Assembly (NCBI GenBank): GCA_943370355.1
Contig: CALRQP020000009.1
Location: 62,001-126,000, forward strand
From: JADCGM01 sp943370355
Lineage (GTDB): Bacteria > Pseudomonadota > Alphaproteobacteria > Sphingomonadales > Sphingomonadaceae
Direction: 5' to 3'
DNA length: 64,000 bases
A program made the translations under genes and the position numbers. The notes under the pieces are model-generated. The model worked only from the letters and a program-made list of their open reading frames with translations. It did not search any database and was not told the origin of the DNA. Below, piece after piece: positions 25,567 to 33,579 of the stretch (position 1 is the first letter of the stretch; each line of letters opens with the position of its first letter).

Positions 25567-26237
25567 CACAGCTGCCCCCCGAAGCGCGCGGTGGTCGCCC
25601 AAATACCGATGGGGTTGGTGCCGTTCTCGATCCGGTCGCGCGGGATTTCGAGCACGATCGCCGTCAGATTCTGGCCGGCGAAGAAATTCCGGTTCTTGTC
25701 GAAGCTGAGCGTCCCACTGGAAACGGTGGTGCGAAATCCTTGCAGATCGAAAAAGAAGGGATCGTCGAACAGGCCCGCGCGAGCGATGACGCCGTCCTTG
25801 ACGAGATCGGTTTCGACTGGCCCGGTGATCGCACCCGTAACACCCGGAAGACCGGTGATCTGGACACCATATTGCGGCGTCCCGCTGCTGATGTCTGCAC
25901 CGAAACGCACCCGGATCGGGAAGGCGACCACGGTACGTGTGGGATCATTGGTGATGTTGATCGTGTAAAGCACGTCGCGGTCGTAGGTCGCCGGAAGCGT
26001 TGTCGACTGCGGACCCGCGAAGGTTACCGCAATGATGATCTTCGTTGCGGTGTGCCAAGCGTAAACATCTGCAATATCAGCAGGCTTGTCGGGCGTCGCG
26101 TCATTTGCCGGATCGGTACGGGTCGGCGGGTCGAGATGGTCGGCGGCGCGCAGCGGCTGGTCCGCGATCACAAATGCCAAGGCCATGGTGCCGGCGGCAC
26201 CCAAACCCATCAGAACAGTTTTCCACTGCCCCTTCAT
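25566..26237 (-). CDS. exported DUF4331 protein (first half)
   Basis: A 223-residue exported protein. The signal peptide ends near 'PLRAADH', followed by the DUF4331 N-terminal features 'DHLDPPTRTDPANDATPD' and 'DIADVYAWHTATKIIIAV' (residues about 33-70), and later 'FAGQNLTAIVLEIPRDRI' and 'IGIWATTARFGG'. Canonical members are roughly twice this length in one chain. Here the C-terminal features are in the next gene, four bases overlapping. GGGGTGACC lies ahead of the ATG. First gene of the operon; the 103 bases before it contain AT-rich sequence suited to a promoter but no clear -35/-10 pair. Confidence 0.86.
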   Translation of the reverse strand: MKGQWKTVLMGLGAAGTMALAFVIADQPLRAADHLDPPTRTDPANDATPDKPADIADVYAWHTATKIIIAVTFAGPQSTTLPATYDRDVLYTINITNDPTRTVVAFPIRVRFGADISSGTPQYGVQITGLPGVTGAITGPVETDLVKDGVIARAGLFDDPFFFDLQGFRTTVSSGTLSFDKNRNFFAGQNLTAIVLEIPRDRIENGTNPIGIWATTARFGGQL

Positions 26238-26340
26238 TGGTCACCCCAGTCAGCGACGCTGCAGCCCACCCACAGCGGCCTCGTTGCCAGAAGATACTTT
26301 GTCAAATCGATTCGGATGCAAAATATCCGGGAAAAATATC

Positions 26341-26943
26341 TCAGTTCGACGCAATCCAAGCGGCGACATCTGACGCGACGGCGTTCGCTGCCTGGTTCAG
26401 CGCAATCGCCGCCGCTTCCGGCGTTTCCGCAGGCAGCGGCGCGCTGCTCCGGAAGCTGCGAACGCCGAGCAGCTTGCCGGCATTGGAGGTCAGGGTTGCA
26501 TCGTAGCGCACCCGCACGACAGGGCTGCTCCGCACATCGAGCCCGAATTCGAGCAGCTGCCCGCTGAGCTTCCGTTCAGGCGCGACATCGAAGCTGCGGC
26601 CATCCAGCGCGACGACCCCAGCCTTGGCCGACACGACATCGAGCAGCAGCCGCTGGAACAGCTTGGCGGGCTGCTCGATCCAGCTGCCGTCCTTCAGATA
26701 TTGCACCTCGGTGTTGGCCGTCGTGACGGGCAAGCGCAGCGTCTGCAGCGATCCCGGCACCGTCGGCAGCGCGATCGCCAGCGTGTCGCCGGGCTTGGCG
26801 CTGGCCGGGGCAGGCGGCAGATCGGCGCGCAGCGTCAGCAGCGCCGCCGGCGGCTTGGCGTTGCCGCCGATCTGCACGAGCGGCCCGCAGGCGGCGGTGG
26901 CTAGCAACAGCGCGGCGAGGGCGAGGCTATTTCTTCTTGGCAT
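26341..26943 (-). CDS. Mla/PqiC-type ABC transport auxiliary lipoprotein
   Basis: A 200-residue lipoprotein of the ABC-type transport auxiliary family (PqiC-like). The signal peptide 'LALAALLLATAAC' supplies the lipobox. The mature domain holds 'LRLPVTTANTEVQYLKDGSWIEQP', 'LFQRLLLDVVSAKAG' and 'LEFGLDVRSSPVVRVRYDATL', all typical. It overlaps the end of the MCE gene by 17 bases, so it is the last gene of the mla operon. It is thought to sit in the outer membrane or periplasm as a docking partner of the MCE protein. Two adjacent ATG codons allow a start at 26943 or 26946. Confidence 0.9.
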   Translation of the reverse strand: MPRRNSLALAALLLATAACGPLVQIGGNAKPPAALLTLRADLPPAPASAKPGDTLAIALPTVPGSLQTLRLPVTTANTEVQYLKDGSWIEQPAKLFQRLLLDVVSAKAGVVALDGRSFDVAPERKLSGQLLEFGLDVRSSPVVRVRYDATLTSNAGKLLGVRSFRSSAPLPAETPEAAAIALNQAANAVASDVAAWIASN

Positions 26944-27877
26944 CATAGTCCGGGAGCTTTCGTCCGCCGACGAGGGCCCCTGCCGGGTCCTCATCGAGCT
27001 TGGCACTGATCGCGCCGAGGTTGGTGGTAACTTCGCGCAGGTCGCGCACCAGCTGGCCGATCTCGGGCAGCGTCTGCGTGCTGACCGTCTGGATCGCCGG
27101 CTTCGCGCTGTTGGCAGCCGATTCGAGCGCCGCGAGCGTCGCATTGGCGCGCTTTGTCGTCTCGCGCAGGTCCATGATCAGCGGCCGGCCCTGCTCGTCC
27201 ATGAGCTTGGTGCCGCTGTCGGCGAGCGTCGCGAAATGATTGGCGGCGAGGCCCAGTTCACGCACGGCAAAGCGCGCTTCCGCGACCGTCGCGGCGATTT
27301 CGTCGGCGCGGCCTGCGAAGGATTTGGTGATCTTGTCGGTGTTGGCGAGAATGCCGGAGATGGATTTCTGGTTCTTGTCGTCGAGCACCTGGCTCAGCCG
27401 CTCGGTCAGCGTCGACAGCCTGTTGAGCAACTCCGGCGCGTTCGACAGCAATTCGCCGAGCGCGCCCGGCTTGGTCGGGATGACTGGCGCGCCATAGGGT
27501 CCCGGCTCGGTGATCGGGGCCGCGCCCTTGATCGCGCCATCGAGCTGGATGATCGACACACCGGTGAAGCCGACGCCGCTGATCGTCGCGGTCGTGCCGA
27601 TTAGGACTGGCACGTCCTTATCGACATGGATGCGCACGCGCACGAATTCGGGCGTGTTCGGCAGCAGCTTGATCTCGTCGATCGCGCCGACCGGCACGCC
27701 GGAGAATTGCACCTGACTGCCCTTGGCGAGACCGCTCACCGACTGTTTGAAGAAGATGTCGAAGTCGTTGCGCCCGCGCGTATCGACATTCGCCAGCCAC
27801 AGGATGAAGCCAAACAGCGCGACGACGAGCGCGAGAACCACGCCGCCGACGAGCACATTGCTGCTCTTGGTTTCCAT
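26927..27877 (-). CDS. mlaD: MCE-family substrate-binding protein (MlaD-like)
   Basis: A 316-residue protein with one N-terminal membrane helix ('VLVGGVVLALVVALFGFILWLA') and one MCE domain at about 38-115 ('SGLAKGSQVQFSGVPVGAID', 'RVRIHVDKDVPVLIGTTA', 'GVGFTGVSIIQLDG'). A long helical C-terminal region follows, as in MlaD/PqiB-type proteins that form hexameric rings around a lipid channel. Length is greater than E. coli MlaD (about 183 residues), as is usual for alphaproteobacterial members. Operon position between ATPase and lipoprotein confirms the role in phospholipid transport across the periplasm. Confidence 0.93.
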   Translation of the reverse strand: METKSSNVLVGGVVLALVVALFGFILWLANVDTRGRNDFDIFFKQSVSGLAKGSQVQFSGVPVGAIDEIKLLPNTPEFVRVRIHVDKDVPVLIGTTATISGVGFTGVSIIQLDGAIKGAAPITEPGPYGAPVIPTKPGALGELLSNAPELLNRLSTLTERLSQVLDDKNQKSISGILANTDKITKSFAGRADEIAATVAEARFAVRELGLAANHFATLADSGTKLMDEQGRPLIMDLRETTKRANATLAALESAANSAKPAIQTVSTQTLPEIGQLVRDLREVTTNLGAISAKLDEDPAGALVGGRKLPDYDAKKK

Positions 27878-27880
27878 GCC

Positions 27881-28690
27881 CTAGCTATGCTCCCGAGCGG
27901 TCTCGGCGGCGGCACGGCCGCGCGGTCCCGTGAAATATTCCTGCACCCACGGATGATCGAACGCCAGTAGTTGCGGTATCGTTCCGACCGTCAGCACCTT
28001 CTTGTCCGCAAGCACCGCGACACGGTCGCAAATCGAGTAGAGCGTGTCGAGGTCGTGGGTGATCAGAAACACGGTCAGCCCGAGAATGTCGCGCAGCTGC
28101 CGGATCAGTGCATCGAAGCTCGCAGCACCGATCGGATCGAGGCCGGCGGTCGGCTCGTCAAGGAACAGCAGCTGTGGATCGAGCGCCAGCGCGCGCGACA
28201 GGCCGGCGCGTTTGCGCATGCCGCCCGACAATTCGGACGGATATTTCGGGCCGGCTTCCGGCGGCAGGCCGACCATCGCGATTTTGTAGGCGGCGATCTC
28301 GTCCATGAGCTGCTGGTCGAGCCGGTAGAACTCGCGCAGCGGCACTTCGACATTCTCGGCGACGGTCAGGCCCGAGAACAGCGCGCCGCCCTGGAAGAGC
28401 ACGCCCCAATGGCGGCGGATCTCGGTTGCGGCATCCCCCTCAAGGTTCAGCATGTCCTGCCCGAACACATGGACCTCGCCCGCTTCGGGATTTTGCAAGC
28501 CGATGATCGAGCGCATGAGCACCGACTTGCCGGTGCCCGACCCGCCGACCACACCGAGGATCTCGCCGCGCGATACTTCGAGGTCGACGCCGTCATGCAC
28601 GACCTGCTCGCCGAACACGTTGCGGAGGCCTTTCACGCGGATGACGACATCCCCGTCAGGTGCCGGTGTCGGTGCCGGGGCTTCGCTCAT
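27881..28690 (-). CDS. mlaF: Mla-type ABC transporter ATP-binding protein
   Basis: A 269-residue ATPase of the lipid transporter. Walker A is 'GVVGGSGTGKSVLMRSI', the signature is 'LSGGMRKRAGLSRAL', Walker B is 'LLFLDEPTAGLDPIG', and the switch His lies in 'FLITHDLDTLYSI'. The segment 'LRNVFGEQVVHDGVDLEVSRGE' at the start is typical of MlaF/Ttg2A. It overlaps the permease stop by four bases and ends three bases before the MCE gene. Confidence 0.95.
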   Translation of the reverse strand: MSEAPAPTPAPDGDVVIRVKGLRNVFGEQVVHDGVDLEVSRGEILGVVGGSGTGKSVLMRSIIGLQNPEAGEVHVFGQDMLNLEGDAATEIRRHWGVLFQGGALFSGLTVAENVEVPLREFYRLDQQLMDEIAAYKIAMVGLPPEAGPKYPSELSGGMRKRAGLSRALALDPQLLFLDEPTAGLDPIGAASFDALIRQLRDILGLTVFLITHDLDTLYSICDRVAVLADKKVLTVGTIPQLLAFDHPWVQEYFTGPRGRAAAETAREHS

Positions 28691-29844
28691 ATCCAGCCCA
28701 ATATGCTGAAGAAGACGGCGAAGAAGGCGTCAAGGACGATCACGAGGAAGATCGATTGCACGACGGCGGCGGTGGTCCGCTCGCCAACCGACTCGGCGTT
28801 CCCGGTGACCTGCATGCCGTGGTAGCAGCCGGTCACCGCGATGATGATGCCGAACACCGGGGCCTTGATCAGCGTGATCATCAGGTCGGTCATCGGCACG
28901 ACTTCCTGCGTACGCTGCACGAAAGTGACGAGCGGGATGTGCAGCGAGGCGGCGCAGAACAGCCCGCCGCCGATCATTCCCATGATCGCCGCATAGAAAC
29001 TGAGCACGGGCATCATCAGCGCTGTCGCGATCAGCCGGGGCAAAGTCAGCGTCTCGACCGGCGACAGGCCGATCGTCTTCAGCGCGTCGACTTCTTCCGC
29101 CAGTTTCATCGAGCCGATCTGCGCTGCGAACGCCGACCCCGACCGGCCCGCGACCATGATCGCGGTCATCAGCACGCCGAGTTCGCGCAGGACCGACCGT
29201 CCGATCAGATTGATCGTGAACACCTCCGCGCCGAACTGGCGGAGCTGCACCGCACCCTGCTGCGCGATGACGATGCCGATCAGGAAGGACATCAGACCGA
29301 TGATTGCCAGTGAATTGATGCCGACCACTTCGGCCTGCCGCATCACCGCAACCCAGCGCAGGCGCGACGGATGCGCGATCGTGCGACCAAGCGCGATCAT
29401 CGCTTCGCCGAGGAACCCGAGGAAATGGCCGAGCAGCGCGACGGTGCGGACGACATATTCGCCAACCTCGGCAAGCCGGCGCGTCAGCGGATGGCCGCGA
29501 TCCGGCCGGATGCGCACCGGCTTGTCATGCTCGCCGACCTTGTCGATGAGCTCGCACGCCCCCTCGGGCCCGCCCTCGATCTTGACTGCAAGATTCGCGC
29601 ACTTCCAGTCGCGCATCAGCCGGTAGATCAGCCAAGCCCCGACGGTATCCATGCGCTCGACCTTGCCGAGATCGATCGTCAGCGGCTTGCCGTCCGGCTC
29701 AATCTGGTGCGTCTGCCGCGACAGGGCGTTCACATGCGCGACCGTCAGACGCCCGTCGAAGGTCAGCACGCGCATGTCATCGCGCGTCTCGTCGGAGAGC
29801 GTGGCCGGTCGAGTCATCTTCGGCAGGGTGGCGTCGGGATTCAT
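28687..29844 (-). CDS. mlaE: Mla-type ABC permease with N-terminal STAS domain
   Basis: A 385-residue permease. The first 110 or so residues are a STAS domain ('MRVLTFDGRLTVAHVNAL', 'LTIDLGKVERMDTVGAWL'). The MlaE permease domain follows with about five or six helices, including 'MSFLIGIVIAQQGAVQLRQFGA', 'RELGVLMTAIMVAGRSGSAF' and 'MKLAEEVDALKTIGL'. Fusing STAS to MlaE in one chain is common in alphaproteobacteria; E. coli uses separate MlaB. ATG 29844 is used rather than TTG 29853. First gene of the operon, divergent from the nucleotidyltransferase gene. Confidence 0.94.
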   Translation of the reverse strand: MNPDATLPKMTRPATLSDETRDDMRVLTFDGRLTVAHVNALSRQTHQIEPDGKPLTIDLGKVERMDTVGAWLIYRLMRDWKCANLAVKIEGGPEGACELIDKVGEHDKPVRIRPDRGHPLTRRLAEVGEYVVRTVALLGHFLGFLGEAMIALGRTIAHPSRLRWVAVMRQAEVVGINSLAIIGLMSFLIGIVIAQQGAVQLRQFGAEVFTINLIGRSVLRELGVLMTAIMVAGRSGSAFAAQIGSMKLAEEVDALKTIGLSPVETLTLPRLIATALMMPVLSFYAAIMGMIGGGLFCAASLHIPLVTFVQRTQEVVPMTDLMITLIKAPVFGIIIAVTGCYHGMQVTGNAESVGERTTAAVVQSIFLVIVLDAFFAVFFSILGWI

Positions 29845-29935
29845 ATCGGGCAAGTCACAAACGCACGGAACTCGTTATGGGTTCGTTGCGGCGCATCATC
29901 ATATTTCCGCCACAGCGGGGCGGCAGGGCGCTTCG

Positions 29936-30748
29936 ATGAATTTGGACGTGCTTCCCGTGGGCGAGAATCGGGCGTGGACCGCACTGCTGCTGGCCGGACA
30001 ACGGCCGGGCGGCGACCGGCTCGCCGAGCATTTCGGGGAGACGTGGAAGGCGCTCGTGCCGGTTGCGGGCGAAGCGATGCTGTCGCGCGTTGCGAAGACG
30101 CTGCTCGCCAATCCCGAGATCGGCCGTGTTGTCGTCCTGTCGCAGGACCCGGCGGCGCTGACGGCCCGGGCCGATACTCAATGGCTGGCGCAGGATCCGC
30201 GCGTGACCTGCCTGACCTCGCAGGCGTCGATTTCACTGAGCGTCTCGGCGGCCGCCGGATCGGTCGCCGCGCCTTGGCCAGTGCTGGTGACGACCGCCGA
30301 CCATCCGCTCCTGACGCCCGCGATGATCGCGGCCTTTATCGCGGGGGCGGCGAATGCCGATGTCGCGGTCGGCCTGGTCGAGCGGCGGACGCTGCTCGCG
30401 GCGCATCCCGGCAATCAGCGCACCTGGATCAAGCTCAGCGGCGGCGCCTATTCGGGCGCGAACCTTTTCGCTCTGACGTCGGAAAAGGCGCGTGCCGCAC
30501 TCGACCTGTGGGCGACCGTCGAAGCCGACCGCAAAAAGGCGGCCAAATTGTTCGCCGCGTTCGGGCCGCTGTTGGCGCTGCGTGCGGCAACGCGAACGAT
30601 CACCCTCGCCTCAGCGCTCCGGCTCGCCGGACAGCGGCTCGGCCTGACCGCCAAACCCGTCGTGCTCGATTTCGCCGAAGCCGCCATCGACGTGGACAAG
30701 CCGTCCGACCATAGTCTCGCCGAAGCGATCCTGCAGGCTCGGCGATGA
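29936..30748 (+). CDS. NTP-transferase (nucleotidyltransferase) family protein
   Basis: A 270-residue protein with a sugar-nucleotidyltransferase-like fold. The N-terminal loop 'TALLLAGQRPGGDRLAEHFG' resembles the GG-x-G-T/S-R signature of MobA/GlmU-type enzymes, followed by 'WKALVPVAGEAMLSR' where Lys contacts the phosphates. The metal-binding acidic residue is in 'VLVTTADHPLLTPAM', and 'LRLAGQRLG' and 'AAIDVDKPSD' lie late. The substrate is unknown. Its stop overlaps the start of a HAD-IB phosphatase gene (ATGA), so the pair probably acts in one pathway that makes or turns over a phosphorylated small molecule or lipid head group. Confidence 0.82.
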   Translation: MNLDVLPVGENRAWTALLLAGQRPGGDRLAEHFGETWKALVPVAGEAMLSRVAKTLLANPEIGRVVVLSQDPAALTARADTQWLAQDPRVTCLTSQASISLSVSAAAGSVAAPWPVLVTTADHPLLTPAMIAAFIAGAANADVAVGLVERRTLLAAHPGNQRTWIKLSGGAYSGANLFALTSEKARAALDLWATVEADRKKAAKLFAAFGPLLALRAATRTITLASALRLAGQRLGLTAKPVVLDFAEAAIDVDKPSDHSLAEAILQARR

Positions 30749-31407
30749 CCGACTTTGCGATCTACGACATGGACCGGACGATCACCCGCACCGGCACTTA
30801 CACCAACTGGCTCTTGTTCTGGGCGACGCGCCGCGCGCCATGGCGGCTCGTGCTGCTGCCGCTGTGCGGGATCAACGGGCTGCTGTTCGTGCTGGGCCTG
30901 ATCGATCGCAAGCGCGTCAAGGAGTTGAATCAGCTCGTGCTCATGGGCCGCCGCGTCAGCCGCGCCCGGCTTGCGCCGATGGTCGAGGCCTATGCGGGGC
31001 GTGTCATGGCGCACAATTCGCTGCCCAAAGCGCTCGCGCAGATCGCTGCCGACAAGGCGGAAGGCCGCCGCGTCGTGCTCGCCACCGCGTCGCACCGTTT
31101 CTATGTCGAGGGAATCGCCCGGCAGCTCGGCGTCACCGACATCGTCGCAACCAATTCGATCTGGGACGGCGATCGCCTGACCTGGCGCCTCGACGGCGAG
31201 AATTGCTACGGCTCCGCCAAGCGCGACATGGTCGAAGCCTGGCTCAAGGCCGACGGCGCGCCGCGCGGCCATGTGCGCTTCTACTCGGACCATGCGACTG
31301 ATGAAGCGATGTTCGAGTTGGCGGACGAAGCCGTTGCAGTGAACGCGCATCCGCCGTTGCGTGCGCTCGCGGCGGCACGCAGATGGCCGATACGGGATTG
31401 GCGTTAG
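30745..31407 (+). CDS. HAD-IB family phosphatase (SerB-like)
   Basis: A 220-residue HAD-IB hydrolase. Motif I is 'FAIYDMDRTITRTGTYTNWL' with the nucleophile Asp and the +2 acid. The helical cap occupies about 20-95, with hydrophobic 'RLVLLPLCGINGLLFVLGL' suggesting membrane association. Motif II is 'VVLATASHRFYVEGIARQLG', Lys of motif III lies in 'SAKRDMVEAWL', and motif IV is 'RFYSDHATDEAMF'. This fits the PSP-like group that dephosphorylates serine, phosphoethanolamine or lipid-linked phosphates. It is translationally coupled to the nucleotidyltransferase gene. Confidence 0.88.
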   Translation: MTDFAIYDMDRTITRTGTYTNWLLFWATRRAPWRLVLLPLCGINGLLFVLGLIDRKRVKELNQLVLMGRRVSRARLAPMVEAYAGRVMAHNSLPKALAQIAADKAEGRRVVLATASHRFYVEGIARQLGVTDIVATNSIWDGDRLTWRLDGENCYGSAKRDMVEAWLKADGAPRGHVRFYSDHATDEAMFELADEAVAVNAHPPLRALAAARRWPIRDWR

Positions 31408-31560
31408 CGAGCTCCCGCGCAGACGTGCCGGACATAATCTGCTGCATTTGCGAATCAGTCGAACAAAAATCTGAGTTTTCCGCCGCAAGTGTGCGAGTTT
31501 TGCTTGCTTTTTTGCGGCGCACCATTTCGTATTGTGCCGCGCACGGGGGTGGGCAACGGA

Positions 31561-33057
31561 ATGCAGGCAAATTCCCGCCGGATCATCTTGCCGGCTGTCA
31601 TGTTCGCGATACTGCTCGGCGCGGCACAGCTGCACGCCGAGGTGCCGCTGGCGCGCTTGACAGGGGTGCAGCCGCATCTTGCCTGGCTGATCCTTGCAAT
31701 TGGCGGCTGGCTGTCAGGGGCCTGGCTTGTCGTCCGGCTGATGGCTGCGCTGGTGTGGAGCCGGGTCGGTCGTAGCACCGGCCGGCACGCGCCGGCCCTG
31801 CTGATCCAGCTGACAAACGTCATCATCTACCTCGTCAGTGCGCTCAGCATGGCGGCGAGCGTGTTCGAAGTCTCGCTGACCGGCGCGGTCGCAACGTCGA
31901 GCGTTATCGGCCTCGTCGTCGGCTTCGCGGTCAAGAGCCTGATCTCCGACACTTTCTCGGGCATCGCGCTCAATCTCGACAGCGGATTTTCGATCGGTGA
32001 CTTCATCGAGGTGCAGGACCGCGGCAAGGGCGGCAGCCTGACCGGTCAGGTCACCCAGGTGAACTGGCGCAGCACCTATCTGCTGACGCCCGCCGGGTCG
32101 GTGCTGGTCTTGCCGAACACGCTGATGAGCGAGTCGGTCGTGCTGAACCTGTCGAAGCCCGACGCGGTCAGCGAATATGACATCATCATCACGCTCGATT
32201 TCGAGGTCGCCGTCGACCGGGCGATCCGCGTGCTGACGGCGGCGGTCGAGGCCGCGTCGGCGGAGAATCCGGCGATTTTCGACTGCCATGTCCGCGTCGA
32301 GGACACCAATATCAACGGAGTCGACTACCGCATCAAATATACCTTCAATCCAGGTACACTCCCGCCGGGCAAGGAAAACCGCCGGGTCCGCGCGCAGATC
32401 CTCCGGCATGTGCTGCGGCATCTGAAGCTCACCGGCCTCAGCATCGCGCATCCCAAGCTCGACAATTGGCAGCGCGCGGGCGGTGCCTTCGACGAAGAGC
32501 TCGGCGACGCAAGCCATCGCCGCCGCCTGCTGCGCAATGTCGACCTGTTCCGGGCACTGACCGACGATGAGCTGTTCGACCTCGCCGCCCGGATGACGCA
32601 GCGGACCTACCAGCCGGGCGCGCGGATCATAAAGACGGGCGAGCCCGGTCAGTCGATGTTCGTAATGAGCGAAGGCCTCGTCACCGTCCGCATCAAGACG
32701 CAAGAGAGCGAGGTCGACGTCGCGACGTTGTCGCCCGGCGATTTCTTCGGGGAAATGTCGCTGCTGACCGGCGAGCCGCGCAGCGCGGCGATCGTCGCGG
32801 TGACTGATGCGGTCGCCTTCGAGATCGACAAGGCCGATATCGAACCCCTGCTCGACAGCAATCCCGAGGCTGCGGAAATGCTGAGCCTCGCCGTCGCCGA
32901 ACGCCGCCTCGCCTCCGACGCGGCCCGCTCGGCCAAACCGCCCGAGGAACAGGCCGCCGACCGCGCGTCATTGGCCGGCAAGATTTTCGCGAGCATGTCG
33001 AAGTTCTTCGGCAAACGCGAGACGAAACCTGCTTTGCTCAAGACCGCGCGCAACTAA
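31561..33057 (+). CDS. MscS-family channel with C-terminal cyclic-nucleotide-binding domain
   Basis: A 498-residue inner-membrane protein. About three to four membrane helices (residues 10-120) lead into the MscS pore-lining and beta domain ('SSVIGLVVGFAVKSLISDTFSG', 'GDFIEVQD', 'VTQVNWRSTYLLTPAGSVLVLPN'). A CNB domain follows at about 320-440 ('LFRALTDDELFDLAARM', 'IIKTGEPGQSMFVMSEGLV', 'LSPGDFFGEMSLLTGEPRSA'). The phosphate-binding cassette 'FFGEMSLLTGEPRSA' is complete. This architecture is the bacterial cyclic-nucleotide-gated MscS type. ATG 31561 is chosen; upstream codons are Cys-rich and untypical. A 153-base upstream region separates it from the HAD gene. Confidence 0.93.
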   Translation: MQANSRRIILPAVMFAILLGAAQLHAEVPLARLTGVQPHLAWLILAIGGWLSGAWLVVRLMAALVWSRVGRSTGRHAPALLIQLTNVIIYLVSALSMAASVFEVSLTGAVATSSVIGLVVGFAVKSLISDTFSGIALNLDSGFSIGDFIEVQDRGKGGSLTGQVTQVNWRSTYLLTPAGSVLVLPNTLMSESVVLNLSKPDAVSEYDIIITLDFEVAVDRAIRVLTAAVEAASAENPAIFDCHVRVEDTNINGVDYRIKYTFNPGTLPPGKENRRVRAQILRHVLRHLKLTGLSIAHPKLDNWQRAGGAFDEELGDASHRRRLLRNVDLFRALTDDELFDLAARMTQRTYQPGARIIKTGEPGQSMFVMSEGLVTVRIKTQESEVDVATLSPGDFFGEMSLLTGEPRSAAIVAVTDAVAFEIDKADIEPLLDSNPEAAEMLSLAVAERRLASDAARSAKPPEEQAADRASLAGKIFASMSKFFGKRETKPALLKTARN

Positions 33058-33153
33058 CGTCGCAGGTGGTTGACCGCCTCGCCGAGCGCCGACAGGAACC
33101 GCGCGCGCTGTGAATTTGCCATCGGCGCGTCCGCCTGACATCCTCCCCGCCAT
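33054..33153 (-). pseudogene. remnant of a duplicated yaiI 3' end
   Basis: About 100 bases on the minus strand match the 3' end of the intact yaiI-like gene (33580-33681) on the other side of the MAPEG gene. Read in the same frame, the fragment ends 'RARFLSALGEAVNHLRR' then stop, against 'RSRFLSALDEAVNRLQRA' then stop in the complete protein; about 15 of the last 25 residues agree. No start and no upstream domain survive. It fills most of the gap between the MscS gene and the MAPEG gene and overlaps the MscS stop codon by a few bases. Confidence 0.7.
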
Positions 33154-33174
33154 CTGCTCGGGGGAGAGACCGCC

Positions 33175-33579
33175 ATGACACTGCCCATCACCGCTTTGAC
33201 CGCTGCGATCTGCGCGATCATGCTGCTGTTGACCGCCATCGATACCGTGCGCCGCCGGATGGCCGCCCGTGTCGCGTTCGGCGACGGCGGCGATGCCGGG
33301 CTGGTCAGCGCGACCCGCAGCCACGGCAATCTCGCTGAACATGCGCCGCTCACTATCCTGATGATCGGCGTGCTCGAGCTTTCGCATGCCGACCACCAGA
33401 TATTGTCGGGGATCGCCGCGATATTCCTTGCCGCGCGGGCGCTGCACATCGTCGGCCTCTATGCGCCGATGAGCGCCAAGCCGCCGCTGCCACGCTCGCT
33501 GGGTGTCATCGGAACCTGGCTGACGATGCTGGCGCTGACCGGCTGGATCCTGTTCCGGATCGTCACCCTGAACGGCTGA
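33175..33579 (+). CDS. MAPEG-family membrane protein
   Basis: A 134-residue protein with four hydrophobic helices. The MAPEG core is visible as 'SATRSHGNLAEHAPLTILMIGVLEL', with the helix 2 Asn-x-x-Glu pair (NLAEHAP), plus 'AAIFLAARALHIVGLY'. Eukaryotic members are membrane glutathione transferases and eicosanoid enzymes; bacterial roles are largely unknown. GGGGAG is ahead of the ATG. It lies between a yaiI remnant and the intact yaiI-like gene, and its stop abuts that gene's stop with no spacer, so it may have inserted into an ancestral yaiI locus. Confidence 0.9.
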   Translation: MTLPITALTAAICAIMLLLTAIDTVRRRMAARVAFGDGGDAGLVSATRSHGNLAEHAPLTILMIGVLELSHADHQILSGIAAIFLAARALHIVGLYAPMSAKPPLPRSLGVIGTWLTMLALTGWILFRIVTLNG

